Below, piece after piece: positions 8,423 through 17,861 of a DNA stretch of 64,000 bases; within the stretch, counting starts at the first letter, position 1; every line of letters starts with the position of its first letter. A model generated the notes under the pieces. That model saw nothing but the letters and a program-made list of their open reading frames with translations. It was not told the DNA's origin and did not search any database. This stretch comes from Roseburia inulinivorans DSM 16841 (GTDB taxonomy: Bacteria; Bacillota; Clostridia; Lachnospirales; Lachnospiraceae), in the NCBI RefSeq assembly GCF_000174195.1, contig NZ_ACFY01000091.1, positions 1-64,000 on the forward strand. Direction: 5' to 3'. A program made the translations under genes and the position numbers.

Positions 8423-9442
8423 ATGAAATATATCACATTTACAATCCCATGTTACAATTCAGAAAATTATATGCGAAGATGTGTGGATTCACTTTTGGTG
8501 GGCGGCGAGGATGTCGAGATCCTCATTATTGACGATGGTTCTTCCGACCGGACAGGTGCGATCGCAGATGAATACGAAATGCTTTATCCAAACATTGTAA
8601 AAGCGGTGCATAAGCCAAACGGCGGTCATGGTTCCGGTGTGAACAAAGGGCTGGAGCTGGCGCATGGACTTTATTATAAAGTCGTGGATTCCGACGATTG
8701 GTTCGACCGTGATGCTTATCTGAAAATGTTAGATAAAATAAAAAGTTTTGAAGTCGCACAGTTCCCAGATCTGATCATCTGTAATTATGTGTACGATCAT
8801 CTGGATGAGGGAATCCAGAAACCGATGAATTACAGAAATGTATTTCCAACTGAAAAAATGTGCAACTGGAACACAATCGGACATTTTCATCCATCGCAGT
8901 ATTTGATTATGCATGCACTTATGTTTCAGACGAAAGTATTGAGACAGTCGGGGGTAAAACTGCCGGAGCACACGTTTTATGTGGATAACCTGTTTTCCTA
9001 TCAGCCGCTTCCGTATGCGAAGAATCTCTACTACATGGATATTGACCTGTATCATTACTACCTTGGAAGGGAAGATCAGTCGGTCAACGAGAAAGTCCTG
9101 ATGAAGCGTATCGACCAGCAGATCCGCGTGACAGAGCTTGTTGCAAAAAGTGTGGATTTAAGAGAAGTGAAAAAAATGTATCCAAAACTGGCCGTTTACA
9201 TGATGCGCAATATTTCAATCATGTTGTCCATTTCTTCAATCCATCTTCTTCTGATCAAAACAGAGGAGGCGTTCCAGAAACGTAAAAGGATGTGGGAGCA
9301 GGTGAAGGATTATGACAGGATGCTTTATTACCGGTTAAGATGTTCTACCTTAAGCGGTCTTACTTATCTGCCGGGAAGATTAGGTGGAAAAATCACAGTC
9401 GGCGGCTACCGCATGGCAAGAAAAATTTATCAGTTCCAGTGA
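8423..9442 (+). CDS. family 2 glycosyltransferase
   Basis: 339-residue GT-A fold glycosyltransferase. The N-terminus ITFTIPCYNSENYM and IIDDGSSDRT give the nucleotide-sugar site, and VVDSDDWFDRD contains the DxD-type metal-binding motif. The C-terminal third (about 240-339) is helical and may lie on the membrane, but no clear transmembrane helix is seen. GGAGG at 8409-8413 is well spaced. It starts a same-strand envelope group with a papain-like protein and a flippase-like membrane protein, so transfer of a sugar onto a lipid or cell-wall polymer is a reasonable inference. Donor and acceptor are unknown. Confidence 0.85.
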   Translation: MKYITFTIPCYNSENYMRRCVDSLLVGGEDVEILIIDDGSSDRTGAIADEYEMLYPNIVKAVHKPNGGHGSGVNKGLELAHGLYYKVVDSDDWFDRDAYLKMLDKIKSFEVAQFPDLIICNYVYDHLDEGIQKPMNYRNVFPTEKMCNWNTIGHFHPSQYLIMHALMFQTKVLRQSGVKLPEHTFYVDNLFSYQPLPYAKNLYYMDIDLYHYYLGREDQSVNEKVLMKRIDQQIRVTELVAKSVDLREVKKMYPKLAVYMMRNISIMLSISSIHLLLIKTEEAFQKRKRMWEQVKDYDRMLYYRLRCSTLSGLTYLPGRLGGKITVGGYRMARKIYQFQ

Positions 9443-9470
9443 TAAGAAAAAAGTACAGAGGAATAAAGAT

Positions 9471-10040
9471 ATGGCACAGATTTATATTGCATTTGTAGAT
9501 ACACCGGGATTTTTTGCCGGAATGATACGGCAGGTCATCAAACAGAAGTACATTCATGTGGTTCTTTCGATGGATGCGGAACTTGAGGAGGCATACAGTG
9601 TGGGACGCAGAAATCCTGCGGTTCCGCTGTTTGCCGGATTTGAAAAAGAGGATAAAAGAAAAATCTTAACGGTGTTTCCAACGGCTGATTATATGGTGTG
9701 TAGTATTGAGTGTTCGCTTGTACAAAAGGAGGCAATCCGTCAGGAACTGCATCTGGCTATGCAGGAAAGATTTCATTATCATTATGCAGTTGCAGGATTA
9801 CTATTTATTTTGTGGAACATTCCATTTTACCAGGAAAACCATTACACCTGTTCTTCCTACGTGGCACGGGTATTAGAGAAGTACGGCGTCTGTCATTGGG
9901 AAAAACATTTTTCCCTTGTGACACCAAAGGATTTCATGGAAAAATTTGGACGGAAACGGATTTTTGAAGGAAGTTTGAGAGAATTAGTGGAAATGTCTGT
10001 GCAGGAAGAAACGGTTTGTGCTGTTGAAAAAATTGCGTAA
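9471..10040 (+). CDS. permuted NlpC/P60 (YiiX-like) papain-fold protein
   Basis: 189-residue protein beginning MAQIYIAFVDTPG. A histidine in YIHVVLSM near residue 27 comes before a cysteine in HYTCSSYVARVLEKYG (about residue 126). This His-then-Cys order and the CSSYVxxxL helix are those of circularly permuted NlpC/P60 proteins, which act as amidases, lipases or acyltransferases. No signal peptide or membrane anchor is evident beyond a hydrophobic LLFILWNIPF stretch. The gene follows the GT2 gene by 28 bases. Family call is by motif only; the catalytic role is inference. Confidence 0.6.
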   Translation: MAQIYIAFVDTPGFFAGMIRQVIKQKYIHVVLSMDAELEEAYSVGRRNPAVPLFAGFEKEDKRKILTVFPTADYMVCSIECSLVQKEAIRQELHLAMQERFHYHYAVAGLLFILWNIPFYQENHYTCSSYVARVLEKYGVCHWEKHFSLVTPKDFMEKFGRKRIFEGSLRELVEMSVQEETVCAVEKIA

Positions 10041-10073
10041 CAGTTCTGTCCAAAAAAGAGGAAAGGTGGCTAC

Positions 10074-11141
10074 GTGGATATGAAAAAGAAAATCTTGCAG
10101 ACAGTCTTGTTTCTTGGGATTATGTTTTTGACTTTTTATACGTTACTCCATGGACAGAATCTGTCAGAAATTTATCAGGCAGTAAAAAATATGTCAGTTC
10201 CGTACCTGATTGCAGCGGCAGGACTGGCGTTATTTTTTGTCTGCGCAGAGGGCAGCATGATCTGGTATCTGCTCACATCCATGCGAAAAAAAACAGACAG
10301 TCAGACAACCGTTCTCTGTGTTGTTGGAAAAGAAAAGGTATGTTCTCTGTGGCGTTGTATCCAATATTCGTTTATTGGATTTTTTTATTCGGGCATCACA
10401 CCATCCGCAACAGGTGGGCAGCCGGTGCAGCTTTATTATATGAACAAAGATGGAAACAAAGGTTCTGACTGTACCATAGTGCTTATGACGGTGGCAGTAA
10501 TTTATAAAATTGTGTTGGTAGTTTTAGGTGCCGGAATGTTACTTTTTTGCGGCGGCGCATTGAAAACAGAGCTGCAGTCCTTTTTTCCATTATATTTGCT
10601 GGGGCTTGCGCTGAACACGGTTGCCGTTGCAGTTGTACTTGCCGCAATGCTTTTTCCACAGTGGATGATTGTCGTTTGGGCGTGGGTGGAAAAGCAGTTT
10701 ATCCGGCTCGACATCTGGAAAGCAAATCCACAGCGCATGGATAAGGTGCAGACATTTACGGGAAACTATAGAAATGCCGTGGATTGGCTGAAGCAGCATC
10801 CGGGAAAATTAATAGTGGTCATCGCCGTGACGTTTTTGCAGAGGTGTAGTGTATTTCTGCTTACTTATATGGTATATCTCGGACTTGGACAGGCGGGGAC
10901 TTCCATACAGGAGGTAGTTCTATTACAGGCATCGGTCTACATTGCGGTGGATATGCTTCCGCTGCCGGGAGCGCAGGGAATCACCGAACTGATGTATCGG
11001 TCAGTCTTTGCACCGGTATTTTCTAAGGGCAGTCTGATCCCATCCATGCTGATCAGCAGGGGACTGAACTTCTATTTTCTTTTGTTGGCAGGAGCCGGGG
11101 TTACGGCTGCAAACCATTTTCTTGTAAAAAAGAAGATTTAA
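10074..11141 (+). CDS. flippase-like / lysylphosphatidylglycerol synthase TM-domain protein
   Basis: 355-residue polytopic membrane protein of the UPF0104/LPG_synthase_TM family (the membrane half of MprF). About eight hydrophobic segments are visible. The family signatures SGITPSATGGQPVQLYYM and LPLPGAQGITE are both present. Only the membrane half exists; the aminoacyl-tRNA-dependent synthase half of MprF is absent, so it is more likely a lipid flippase or accessory protein than a lysyl-PG synthase. The start is GTG 10074 or ATG 10080 (MKKKILQ); GAAAGGTGG lies upstream of both. Neighbouring GT2 and papain-like genes suggest an envelope lipid role. Confidence 0.82.
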   Translation: MDMKKKILQTVLFLGIMFLTFYTLLHGQNLSEIYQAVKNMSVPYLIAAAGLALFFVCAEGSMIWYLLTSMRKKTDSQTTVLCVVGKEKVCSLWRCIQYSFIGFFYSGITPSATGGQPVQLYYMNKDGNKGSDCTIVLMTVAVIYKIVLVVLGAGMLLFCGGALKTELQSFFPLYLLGLALNTVAVAVVLAAMLFPQWMIVVWAWVEKQFIRLDIWKANPQRMDKVQTFTGNYRNAVDWLKQHPGKLIVVIAVTFLQRCSVFLLTYMVYLGLGQAGTSIQEVVLLQASVYIAVDMLPLPGAQGITELMYRSVFAPVFSKGSLIPSMLISRGLNFYFLLLAGAGVTAANHFLVKKKI

Positions 11142-11317
11142 ACTCTATTTGCAGGACACGGAGCAGCTCTTATGGCGGAAAAATAAAGATTTGGTAAAGA
11201 AAGTATAAAAGATTCGAGAATATATTTTTTTCAAAAAAGAATGTGTTAAAATAGAAAGCAATTTATGGAAAATAATCTATGGAAAAGTTTTTTTGATCGA
11301 GAGGAAAAAGAGAAGTT

Positions 11318-12457
11318 ATGAGCAATTTCAGGACAAAATATTTAAAAATTGCATGCAATCTGCTTTGGGCAGTGTTTTTATTGATTTTTGCGTTCACATT
11401 ACTTCCAAAATTGCTGATCTATTTTATGCCGTTTGTGGTGGGAATGATTTTTGCGATGATCGCAAATCCGATGGTGAAGTTTCTGGAGAAACGGATCAAA
11501 ATTAACCGGAAATATGGTTCGGTCATCATGATCGTGCTGGTCATCGGTCTGGTAGTGCTGGCCTGCTATGGCGCAGGGACAATCCTTGCAAAAGGAATCG
11601 GTGCATTTATGGCGTATCTGCCAACGATGTCTGCCAATGCCGGAACCGAATTTTCCGAGGCAATCAATCAGCTGCAGCAGCTGCTGGAAAAACTGCCATT
11701 TACGCAGAATGTGGATTTAAGCGCCATCGGAACTGCGATTCAGGATTTTTTGACAAATTTTGTGTCCAGCTCAGATTCTGCAACGCTTGGGGCAATCGGA
11801 GAATTTGCCAAAAGCCTGCCGGATATGATCGTTGGCATAGTCGTAGGACTGCTTGCAGCATATTTTTTTATTGCAGATAAAGACAAACTGATCACCGGGG
11901 TGGAGAAACATTTATCTGCCGGATTCCTTGCAAAAACAGAACGTATCTATAAACAGCTTGTGCATGCGGTAGGAGGCTATTTTAAAGCACAGTTTAAGAT
12001 CATGGGCGTTATTTATGTCATTCTTCTGATCGGTCTTTTGATCCTCCGGGTAGATTTTGCATGGCTGATCGCCTTTGGCATTGCGTTTCTGGATATGCTT
12101 CCGGTGTTTGGAACGGGAACAGTGCTCTGTCCGTGGGCGGTTATCAAACTTTTTACCGGAGATTACAAGATGGCGGTCGGCATGATCGTTTTATATGTGG
12201 TCTCTCTTGTCGTGCACCAGATCGTGCAGCCGAAGCTGATCGGCGATTCCGTAGGACTTGATCCGTTTGCATCGCTGTTATTCATGTTCATCGGTTACAG
12301 GGTGGGCAGTGTTGTGGGGATGATCCTTGCAATCCCGATCGGTATGATCCTGATCAATCTGTACGAGGCAGGCGCATTCGATACACTGGTCTGGTGCGTT
12401 CGGGAAGTCGTGAATGATTTCAATAACTTCCGCAAGGTTGGCGGAGAGAAGAAATAA
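11318..12457 (+). CDS. AI-2E family / YtvI-like integral membrane protein
   Basis: 379-residue membrane protein of the AI-2E transporter family. N-terminal hydrophobic segments (about 12-100), a central soluble loop (about 105-165), and a C-terminal block (IALPIG-like NP/DP motifs, LDMLPVFGTGT, QPKLIGDSVGLDP) match the family. The length and arrangement resemble sporulation protein YtvI, which fits a spore former, but the family name alone does not prove this. The substrate is unknown in most members. The gene has its own 176-bp upstream region. Confidence 0.82.
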   Translation: MSNFRTKYLKIACNLLWAVFLLIFAFTLLPKLLIYFMPFVVGMIFAMIANPMVKFLEKRIKINRKYGSVIMIVLVIGLVVLACYGAGTILAKGIGAFMAYLPTMSANAGTEFSEAINQLQQLLEKLPFTQNVDLSAIGTAIQDFLTNFVSSSDSATLGAIGEFAKSLPDMIVGIVVGLLAAYFFIADKDKLITGVEKHLSAGFLAKTERIYKQLVHAVGGYFKAQFKIMGVIYVILLIGLLILRVDFAWLIAFGIAFLDMLPVFGTGTVLCPWAVIKLFTGDYKMAVGMIVLYVVSLVVHQIVQPKLIGDSVGLDPFASLLFMFIGYRVGSVVGMILAIPIGMILINLYEAGAFDTLVWCVREVVNDFNNFRKVGGEKK

Positions 12458-12587
12458 GGGCACTCTGCCATGTGGAACTGGTAGCTGCGAGAGGAAATCT
12501 CATCGATTCGCCGAAAGAAATGATATGTTTATACATTTTTCGTCCTTAAAAGTGTTGATTAAACACATATTTACATCCTTAATAATG

Positions 12588-12616
12588 TTGACACCTGTGG
12601 GGTAGAATTTTATAAT
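12588..12616 (+). promoter_or_regulatory. sigma-A promoter of the AAA ATPase gene
   Basis: Perfect consensus TTGACA (12588-12593) and TATAAT (12611-12616) with 17-bp spacing, 60 bp upstream of the ATPase start. Confidence 0.85.
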
Positions 12617-12676
12617 GCAGATATATGGAAATAATTTAATGGTTTCTTATAGATTATAGGAGTTGGAGGAAGGCTC

Positions 12677-13984
12677 ATGGAACGATTTGCATTATCACGA
12701 ATGAAAGAATGGAAAGAGAATGAAAATAGAAAACCATTGATTATTCGCGGGGCAAGACAGGTCGGAAAAACATGGATCATGAAGACATTTGGTCAACAGT
12801 ATTTTGAGAAGACAGCCTATGTTAATTTTGATAATAACGCCCGTATGAAACAGGTATTCGAAGGAGATTTAGACATTGAAAGACTGGTTTTGGCGATCAG
12901 TGCTGAGACAGGAGTTTCTATTGAGGCAGAGAATACGCTGATCATTTTCGACGAAGTTCAGGAAGTACCAAAAGCACTTACATCATTAAAGTATTTTTAT
13001 GAAAATGCACCTCAGTATGCAATTGTTGCAGCAGGATCACTTCTTGGAGTTGCATTACACCAAGGTACGTCATTTCCAGTTGGGAAGGTAGATTTTCTTG
13101 ATTTGTATCCGCTTAATTTCAGGGAATTTTTGTGCGCAATGGGAGAGAAACAATTTGTTTCCATGTTAGACAGTTGTGATACGCAGATGGTAACAGTGTT
13201 CAAAACAAAATATATAGAACGTTTAAGGGAATACTATTTTGTAGGTGGGATGCCAGAGGTGGTAAAAGATTTTTCGGAAAAAAAGGATTATAATCGTGTT
13301 CGTGCGATTCAGAAAAATCTTATTAACTATTATCAGCAGGATTTTTCAAAACATGCTGAAATAAAGCTTGTTCCAAGACTGAATCTTGTGTGGAATTCGA
13401 TTCCGATGCAGCTTGCAAAAGAGAATAAAAAATATATTTATGGACAGGTACGCGAGGGGAGCAGGGCAAAGGATTTTGAGCTGGCTATTCAATGGTTATT
13501 GGATTGTGGATTGATTCATAAAGTACAGCGGATTCAAAAACCGGATCTTCCATTGAAAGCATATATTGATTTTGATGCTTTTAAGCTTTTTTTAGTGGAT
13601 ATTGGATTGCTCATAGCGATGACAGATCTGGATGCAAAAGTGATTATAGAAGGAAATAAGATTTTTACTGAATTTAAGGGAGCACTGACAGAGCAGTATA
13701 TATTGCAGCAGTTAATATCAGATGTCGGAGTGATACCTTACTATTATTCAACGCAAAATTCCAAGGGAGAGATTGATTTTTTAGTTCAGGGAAAAACATC
13801 TGTTATTCCAATTGAAGTAAAGGCGGAAGAAAATCTGAAAGCAAAGAGTTTGAAAGCTTTTTGTGAAAAGTATCAACCATCTTATGCAGTCCGAACATCA
13901 ATGTCGGATTATAGAGAGCAGGATTGGATGACGAATATTCCTCTTTATGCAGTAAAGTGGATTAAAAATTATGTCAACCAATAA
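12677..13984 (+). CDS. AAA ATPase with C-terminal DUF4143 domain
   Basis: 435-residue protein of the AAA_14 + DUF4143 family. Walker A RGARQVGKTW is near residue 33 and Walker B TLIIFDEVQE near residue 95. The C-terminus contains GEIDFLVQ...IPIEVKAEEN, a PD-(D/E)XK nuclease-like signature (ID...EVK). Such genes are scattered, often horizontally moved, and of unknown function. Base use is more A+T-rich than in the flanking tyrS and ytvI-like genes. It stands alone between a consensus promoter and a strong terminator, a self-contained unit consistent with acquisition. Confidence 0.88.
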   Translation: MERFALSRMKEWKENENRKPLIIRGARQVGKTWIMKTFGQQYFEKTAYVNFDNNARMKQVFEGDLDIERLVLAISAETGVSIEAENTLIIFDEVQEVPKALTSLKYFYENAPQYAIVAAGSLLGVALHQGTSFPVGKVDFLDLYPLNFREFLCAMGEKQFVSMLDSCDTQMVTVFKTKYIERLREYYFVGGMPEVVKDFSEKKDYNRVRAIQKNLINYYQQDFSKHAEIKLVPRLNLVWNSIPMQLAKENKKYIYGQVREGSRAKDFELAIQWLLDCGLIHKVQRIQKPDLPLKAYIDFDAFKLFLVDIGLLIAMTDLDAKVIIEGNKIFTEFKGALTEQYILQQLISDVGVIPYYYSTQNSKGEIDFLVQGKTSVIPIEVKAEENLKAKSLKAFCEKYQPSYAVRTSMSDYREQDWMTNIPLYAVKWIKNYVNQ

Positions 13985-14006
13985 AATAAAAAGAAGATAA
14001 AAACCA

Positions 14007-14057
14007 GGACACATACCAGATAATGCGTAATAGCATCAGAGGTATGTGTCCTTTTTT
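14007..14057. terminator. strong bidirectional terminator
   Basis: GGACACATACC (14007-14017) and GGTATGTGTCC (14041-14051) form a perfect 11-bp stem followed by T6 on the plus strand. On the minus strand a T-rich run also follows, so it can serve both the ATPase gene and the convergent GNAT/tyrS operon. Confidence 0.9.
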
Positions 14058-14072
14058 AGGTAAATATAGTTT

Positions 14073-14534
14073 TTACAGTAATTCCATATTAATGGATTTT
14101 TCCGTAAATCCGTAATTACAGTACATCTCGTAAGCGGCTTGATTTTTAGCATTTACTTGAAGTTCAATGCCATCCAGCCTTTTTTTTGCTTTTATCTCTT
14201 TTACTTTTTCAAAGAAAAGATGTCCGACACCCATGCCGCGGTAAGGTTCGTCAACCGCCATTGTGTCGATAAAAACAATGTCCCGTGTCACCTGTGCAGG
14301 AGATTCAATATGCCGGAAGATAAGTTCTAAAATTCCGATCACATTTCCTTCATTTTCTGCAATATAGAAAGTATCGCCTTTTACGATTTCCTCAAATACT
14401 GCCTTTGGCAGAAGCGCATCATTGGGTTTGTAAATATCGGGACGCCAGTTTATATGAAGCGCCTGCCCCTGATTTAAGATGCGGACGACGGAGTCATAGT
14501 CGCTCATTTGTGCATTTCTTATGATACAGTTCAT
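14073..14534 (-). CDS. GNAT family N-acetyltransferase
   Basis: 153-residue GNAT acyltransferase. The acetyl-CoA-binding motif appears as DEPYRGMGVGHLFFEKV (Q/RxxGxG/A type, about residues 95-111), followed by ELQVNAKNQAAYEMYCNYGF, typical of the fold. Start and tyrS stop share one base (TAATG), so it is translationally coupled to tyrS. Substrate unknown; many such proteins acetylate amines or protein N-termini. Confidence 0.85.
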   Translation of the reverse strand: MNCIIRNAQMSDYDSVVRILNQGQALHINWRPDIYKPNDALLPKAVFEEIVKGDTFYIAENEGNVIGILELIFRHIESPAQVTRDIVFIDTMAVDEPYRGMGVGHLFFEKVKEIKAKKRLDGIELQVNAKNQAAYEMYCNYGFTEKSINMELL

Positions 14535-15760
14535 TATTTTACGATTACTTTCACGAATTTCTTTTTACCACGTTTTACAACAAGTCCATCTGCGCCGAAG
14601 GAATCTGCATTGTAAGCGGTCCTGATATCGGTTACTTTCTCGTCTGCAACTGAGACACCGCCCTGTTCTACGGCACGTCTTGCGTCGGAACGGGATGGAG
14701 CGAGCTCTGTCTTTACGAGAAGAGACAGGATATCCATATCGCCGTCTGCAAAATCAGCAGAGGATAACTCTACCGTTGGCATATGTGCGGAATCTCCGCC
14801 ACCGGCAAAAAGTGCGTGGGAAGCTTCTCTTGCTTTTGCTGCTTCCTCTTCCCCGTGAACTAATTTGGTCAGCTCGAATGCAAGGATTTCTTTTGCCTGA
14901 TTGAGCTGTGCACCTTCCCAGCTTTCCATTGCATCGATCTCCTCTAATGGAAGGAAAGTCAGCATACGGATACATTTTAATACGTCAGAATCTGCAACGT
15001 TTCTCCAGTACTGGAAGAAGTCGAATGGAGAAGTTTTCTCCGGATCAAGCCATACAGCGCCGGACTGGGTTTTTCCCATTTTTTTGCCTTCAGAATTTAA
15101 AAGAAGGTTGATAGTCATAGCGTAAGCGTCTTTTCCGAGTTTACGGCGGATCAGCTCGGTACCACCTAACATGTTGCTCCACTGGTCATCGCCGCCGAAC
15201 TCCATGTTGCAGCCGTATTTCTGGTATAAGGTGTAGAAATCGTAGCTCTGCATGATCATGTAGTTGAACTCCAGGAAGCTTAAGCCTTTCTCCATACGCT
15301 GTTTGTAGCATTCAGCAGTGAGCATACGGTTTACAGAGAAATGAGCGCCAACTTCACGGAGAACATCAATGTAATTTAAGTCCATCAGCCAGTCAGCGTT
15401 ATTTACCATCAATGCTTTTCCTTCGGAAAAATCGATAAAACGGCTCATCTGTTTCTTGAAGCAGTCACAGTTGTGCTGGATCGTTTCCGGTGTCATCATC
15501 TGACGCATGTCGGTACGTCCGGACGGGTCACCGATCATTGCGGTACCGCCACCGATTAAAGCGATTGGTTTGTTTCCTGCCATCTGGAGACGTTTCATCA
15601 GGCAGAGTGCCATGAAATGTCCTACGTGAAGGCTGTCTGCTGTCGGATCAAATCCGATATAAAAAGTTGCTTTTCCGTTGTTGATCAAATCTTTGATCTC
15701 TTCTTCGTCTGTTACCTGCGCAATCAGTCCGCGGGCAACTAATTCGTCGTATAATGTCAT
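14534..15760 (-). CDS. tyrS: tyrosyl-tRNA synthetase
   Basis: 408-residue class I aminoacyl-tRNA synthetase. HVGH in [11 protein letters not shown] replaces HIGH, and KMGKTQSG is the KMSKS loop. GGDDQWSNM and [19 protein letters not shown] are typical of tyrosine recognition. The C-terminal about 70 residues form the S4-like RNA-binding domain ([16 protein letters not shown]). It charges tRNA-Tyr in the cytoplasm. A complete T-box leader precedes it, so uncharged tRNA-Tyr induces it. The GNAT gene downstream overlaps by one base. Confidence 0.96.
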   Translation of the reverse strand: MTLYDELVARGLIAQVTDEEEIKDLINNGKATFYIGFDPTADSLHVGHFMALCLMKRLQMAGNKPIALIGGGTAMIGDPSGRTDMRQMMTPETIQHNCDCFKKQMSRFIDFSEGKALMVNNADWLMDLNYIDVLREVGAHFSVNRMLTAECYKQRMEKGLSFLEFNYMIMQSYDFYTLYQKYGCNMEFGGDDQWSNMLGGTELIRRKLGKDAYAMTINLLLNSEGKKMGKTQSGAVWLDPEKTSPFDFFQYWRNVADSDVLKCIRMLTFLPLEEIDAMESWEGAQLNQAKEILAFELTKLVHGEEEAAKAREASHALFAGGGDSAHMPTVELSSADFADGDMDILSLLVKTELAPSRSDARRAVEQGGVSVADEKVTDIRTAYNADSFGADGLVVKRGKKKFVKVIVK

Positions 15761-15778
15761 TTTGGTTTTCCTTTCTTC

Positions 15779-16080
15779 TAAAAAAATACCCCCGTCCTAA
15801 TAAAAGGACGAGGGTTAAACTCGTGTTACCACCTTAATTCATAAGCAGCTCACACTGCCTACCTTCGTGAGTGTCCGACAACACTCCGGCGCGGTTAACG
15901 TGCGCCACTACGTCACAGCCTACTATTGCAAGATATCGAATGATCAAAAACAAATTCGGTGTGAAGCTCGGGGATGTATTCGAACTAAGGTTCCGATGCG
16001 CCTCTCATCAGCCGGCAGCTTTCTGTATCTTCCACTTAACTGTACTTCTTCCCGTCAAAGCCTGTGTTCTGCTTCAATTA
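15779..16080 (-). ncRNA. T-box riboswitch of tyrS (tyrosine specifier)
   Basis: On the minus strand the T-box core AAGGTGGTAACACGAG (complement of 15820-15835) is followed by a terminator whose arms are 15805-15814 and 15789-15798, then a run of T (15780-15786). Upstream, the stem I specifier loop contains GAATACATC; the TAC tyrosine codon is the complement of 15976-15978. Uncharged tRNA-Tyr would pair with TAC and the T-box bulge and stabilise the antiterminator. Boundaries are approximate. Confidence 0.92.
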
Positions 16081-16085
16081 ACGCT

Positions 16086-16115
16086 ATTATAAGCATGAAA
16101 AAAATGATTTGTCAA
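16086..16115 (-). promoter_or_regulatory. sigma-A promoter of the tyrS T-box transcript
   Basis: On the minus strand TTGACA (complement of 16110-16115) and TATAAT (complement of 16086-16091) are separated by 18 bp, directly upstream of the T-box leader. Confidence 0.82.
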
Positions 16116-16129
16116 GGAAAAAGAAAATT

Positions 16130-17827
16130 TTATTGACCTAATAATAAAACAACACAGTCGCAGCTTCCCAATACAAGAGAAGCACTTTCTCTGTTTCTGG
16201 TTAAAATTACATCCGCAGTTTTTCCATTGGTGAGAAGCACCCGGTCAGCCGGTTTTTCAAGCGGCAGTGTCACGGTATCTGTGCCGAAATTTCCGGCAAC
16301 CAGAATGCGTTGTCCGGTTTCTTCATTGGTGCGGTAGTAAGCAAACATATGGTCAACATCTTCATAAGCAGCGGCAAACGTTCCGTAAGTGAAGGTTTCC
16401 ACGTATTCCGGTGCTTTGCGGAGTGCGATCAGTTCTTTGTAAAAAGAGAGTACGGAATCTGGCCGGTTCAGCTGGTCGGTTACATTGATCTTTGTATAGT
16501 TTGGATTCTCCGCAAGCCAGGGGGTTCCGGTGGTGAAACCGCCGTGCAGGGAATTGTCCCACTGCATAGGGGTTCTTGCATTGTCACGGCTGTTTTCATA
16601 GCAGGCGTGAAGTGCTGCCTCTTTCGAACATCCGGCATTTAAAGCAGCCTGATACTGATCTTTGGTGCTGATGTCATCGTATTCGGAAATATCGTTTCGG
16701 ACACAGTTTGTCATGCCGATTTCCTGTCCCTGATAGATAAAAGGAATTCCGCGCAGTAAAAAGTAAGTAGCTGCAAGCATTTTCACACCGGCTTCATTTC
16801 TGGCGTGTGCAGGAAGATAGTGTGTAGCACCTCGTGGCTCATCGTGGTTTTCAATAATATTTGCCTCAAAGCCAACGGTAAGGTCTGCTTTCTGGGTGTC
16901 AAAAAGGGCAGTGCGCCACCGGTTGAAATCGAGGGCAGGAGCATCATACCAGCCGTGTTCCCCATAGGAAAGCACATGGGCGGAAAAGTCAAATTTGGTG
17001 GAAAAATGACCGTCCTCACCGATAAATTCACGCAGTTCATCCTCTTTTAAATGAAATACTTCGCCGACCGTAAAAGCGTCGTATTTGTCAAATGTTTCAT
17101 GTTTCATTTCCTCTAAAAATGTGCCAATTCCATGTGCGGAAGCTAACATTTTATCGCAGGAGACAAGTCCGTCATCACCGTCCGCCGGGAAGGATGGAAA
17201 ATCAAGATTTTTCTTGATATTGATGATGGCATCGATACGGAAACCGGAAATGCCTTTTTCAAACCACCAGTTGATCATCTCATAGATTTTTTTGCGGACG
17301 ACCGGGTTCTCCCAGTTTAAATCGGGCTGTTCCTTAGCGAAGGTGTGGAGATAATATTTATTTGTGCCGGGAACTTTTGTCCATGCAGATCCACCAAAAT
17401 AGGAGCGGTAATTGCTTGGTGCCTTGCCGTCTTTTCCTTCGCGGAAATAGAAGTAGCCGGCGTAAGGACCGTCCGGGTCGGCGAGTGCTTTCTGAAACCA
17501 TTCGTGTTTGTCGGAACAGTGATTGACGACGAGATCCATGATCAGATGCATACCGCGTTTTTTCATTTCGGCGACAAGGGTGTCAAAATCATCCATTGTG
17601 CCAAACTGTTCTGCAATTTTATAGTAATCGGAAATGTCATATCCCTGATCGACAAAAGGGGATTCGTAAACCGGGGAGAGCCAGATGATGTCGATTCCGA
17701 GTTCTTTTAAATAGTCCAGCTTTGAGATGATTCCCTTTAAGTCGCCAATCCCATCTCCGTTTGTATCCAAAAAACTTTTTGGGTAAATCTGATAAGCTAC
17801 TTTATCATGCCACCATTTTCTTTTCAT
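16130..17827 (-). CDS. GH13 alpha-glucosidase (oligo-1,6-glucosidase type)
   Basis: 565-residue cytoplasmic GH13 (subfamily 31-like) enzyme that releases glucose from short alpha-glucosides such as isomaltose. YQIYPKSF and DTNGDGIGDL open the barrel. GFRIDAI holds the nucleophile Asp, FTVGEVF the acid/base Glu and ENHDEPR the third Asp. The start at 17827 (MKRKWWHDK) is used because AGGAG is 5 bases upstream. The in-frame ATG at 17875 lies inside the intergenic repeat and lacks a ribosome binding site. It is divergent from an AraC regulator (18255), and a deleted sugar transporter remnant lies 2 kb away, suggesting a former sugar-uptake locus. Confidence 0.92.
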   Translation of the reverse strand: MKRKWWHDKVAYQIYPKSFLDTNGDGIGDLKGIISKLDYLKELGIDIIWLSPVYESPFVDQGYDISDYYKIAEQFGTMDDFDTLVAEMKKRGMHLIMDLVVNHCSDKHEWFQKALADPDGPYAGYFYFREGKDGKAPSNYRSYFGGSAWTKVPGTNKYYLHTFAKEQPDLNWENPVVRKKIYEMINWWFEKGISGFRIDAIINIKKNLDFPSFPADGDDGLVSCDKMLASAHGIGTFLEEMKHETFDKYDAFTVGEVFHLKEDELREFIGEDGHFSTKFDFSAHVLSYGEHGWYDAPALDFNRWRTALFDTQKADLTVGFEANIIENHDEPRGATHYLPAHARNEAGVKMLAATYFLLRGIPFIYQGQEIGMTNCVRNDISEYDDISTKDQYQAALNAGCSKEAALHACYENSRDNARTPMQWDNSLHGGFTTGTPWLAENPNYTKINVTDQLNRPDSVLSFYKELIALRKAPEYVETFTYGTFAAAYEDVDHMFAYYRTNEETGQRILVAGNFGTDTVTLPLEKPADRVLLTNGKTADVILTRNRESASLVLGSCDCVVLLLGQ

Positions 17828-17861
17828 AAATTCTCCTTTTCTTTCATTCGATTCTGGGGTG

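Noticed and set aside
8350..8532. 60-codon frame overlapping the GT2 start
   Set aside because: It overlaps the strongly supported glycosyltransferase frame with no ribosome binding site and no recognisable product.
10074..11141. Calling the UPF0104 protein an MprF lysyl-phosphatidylglycerol synthase
   Set aside because: Only the membrane half is present; the soluble aminoacyl-transfer domain is absent and no separate gene for it is adjacent.
15867..16136. Plus-strand frames opposite the tyrS leader
   Set aside because: They are antisense to the T-box RNA and promoter on the minus strand and show no protein-like features.
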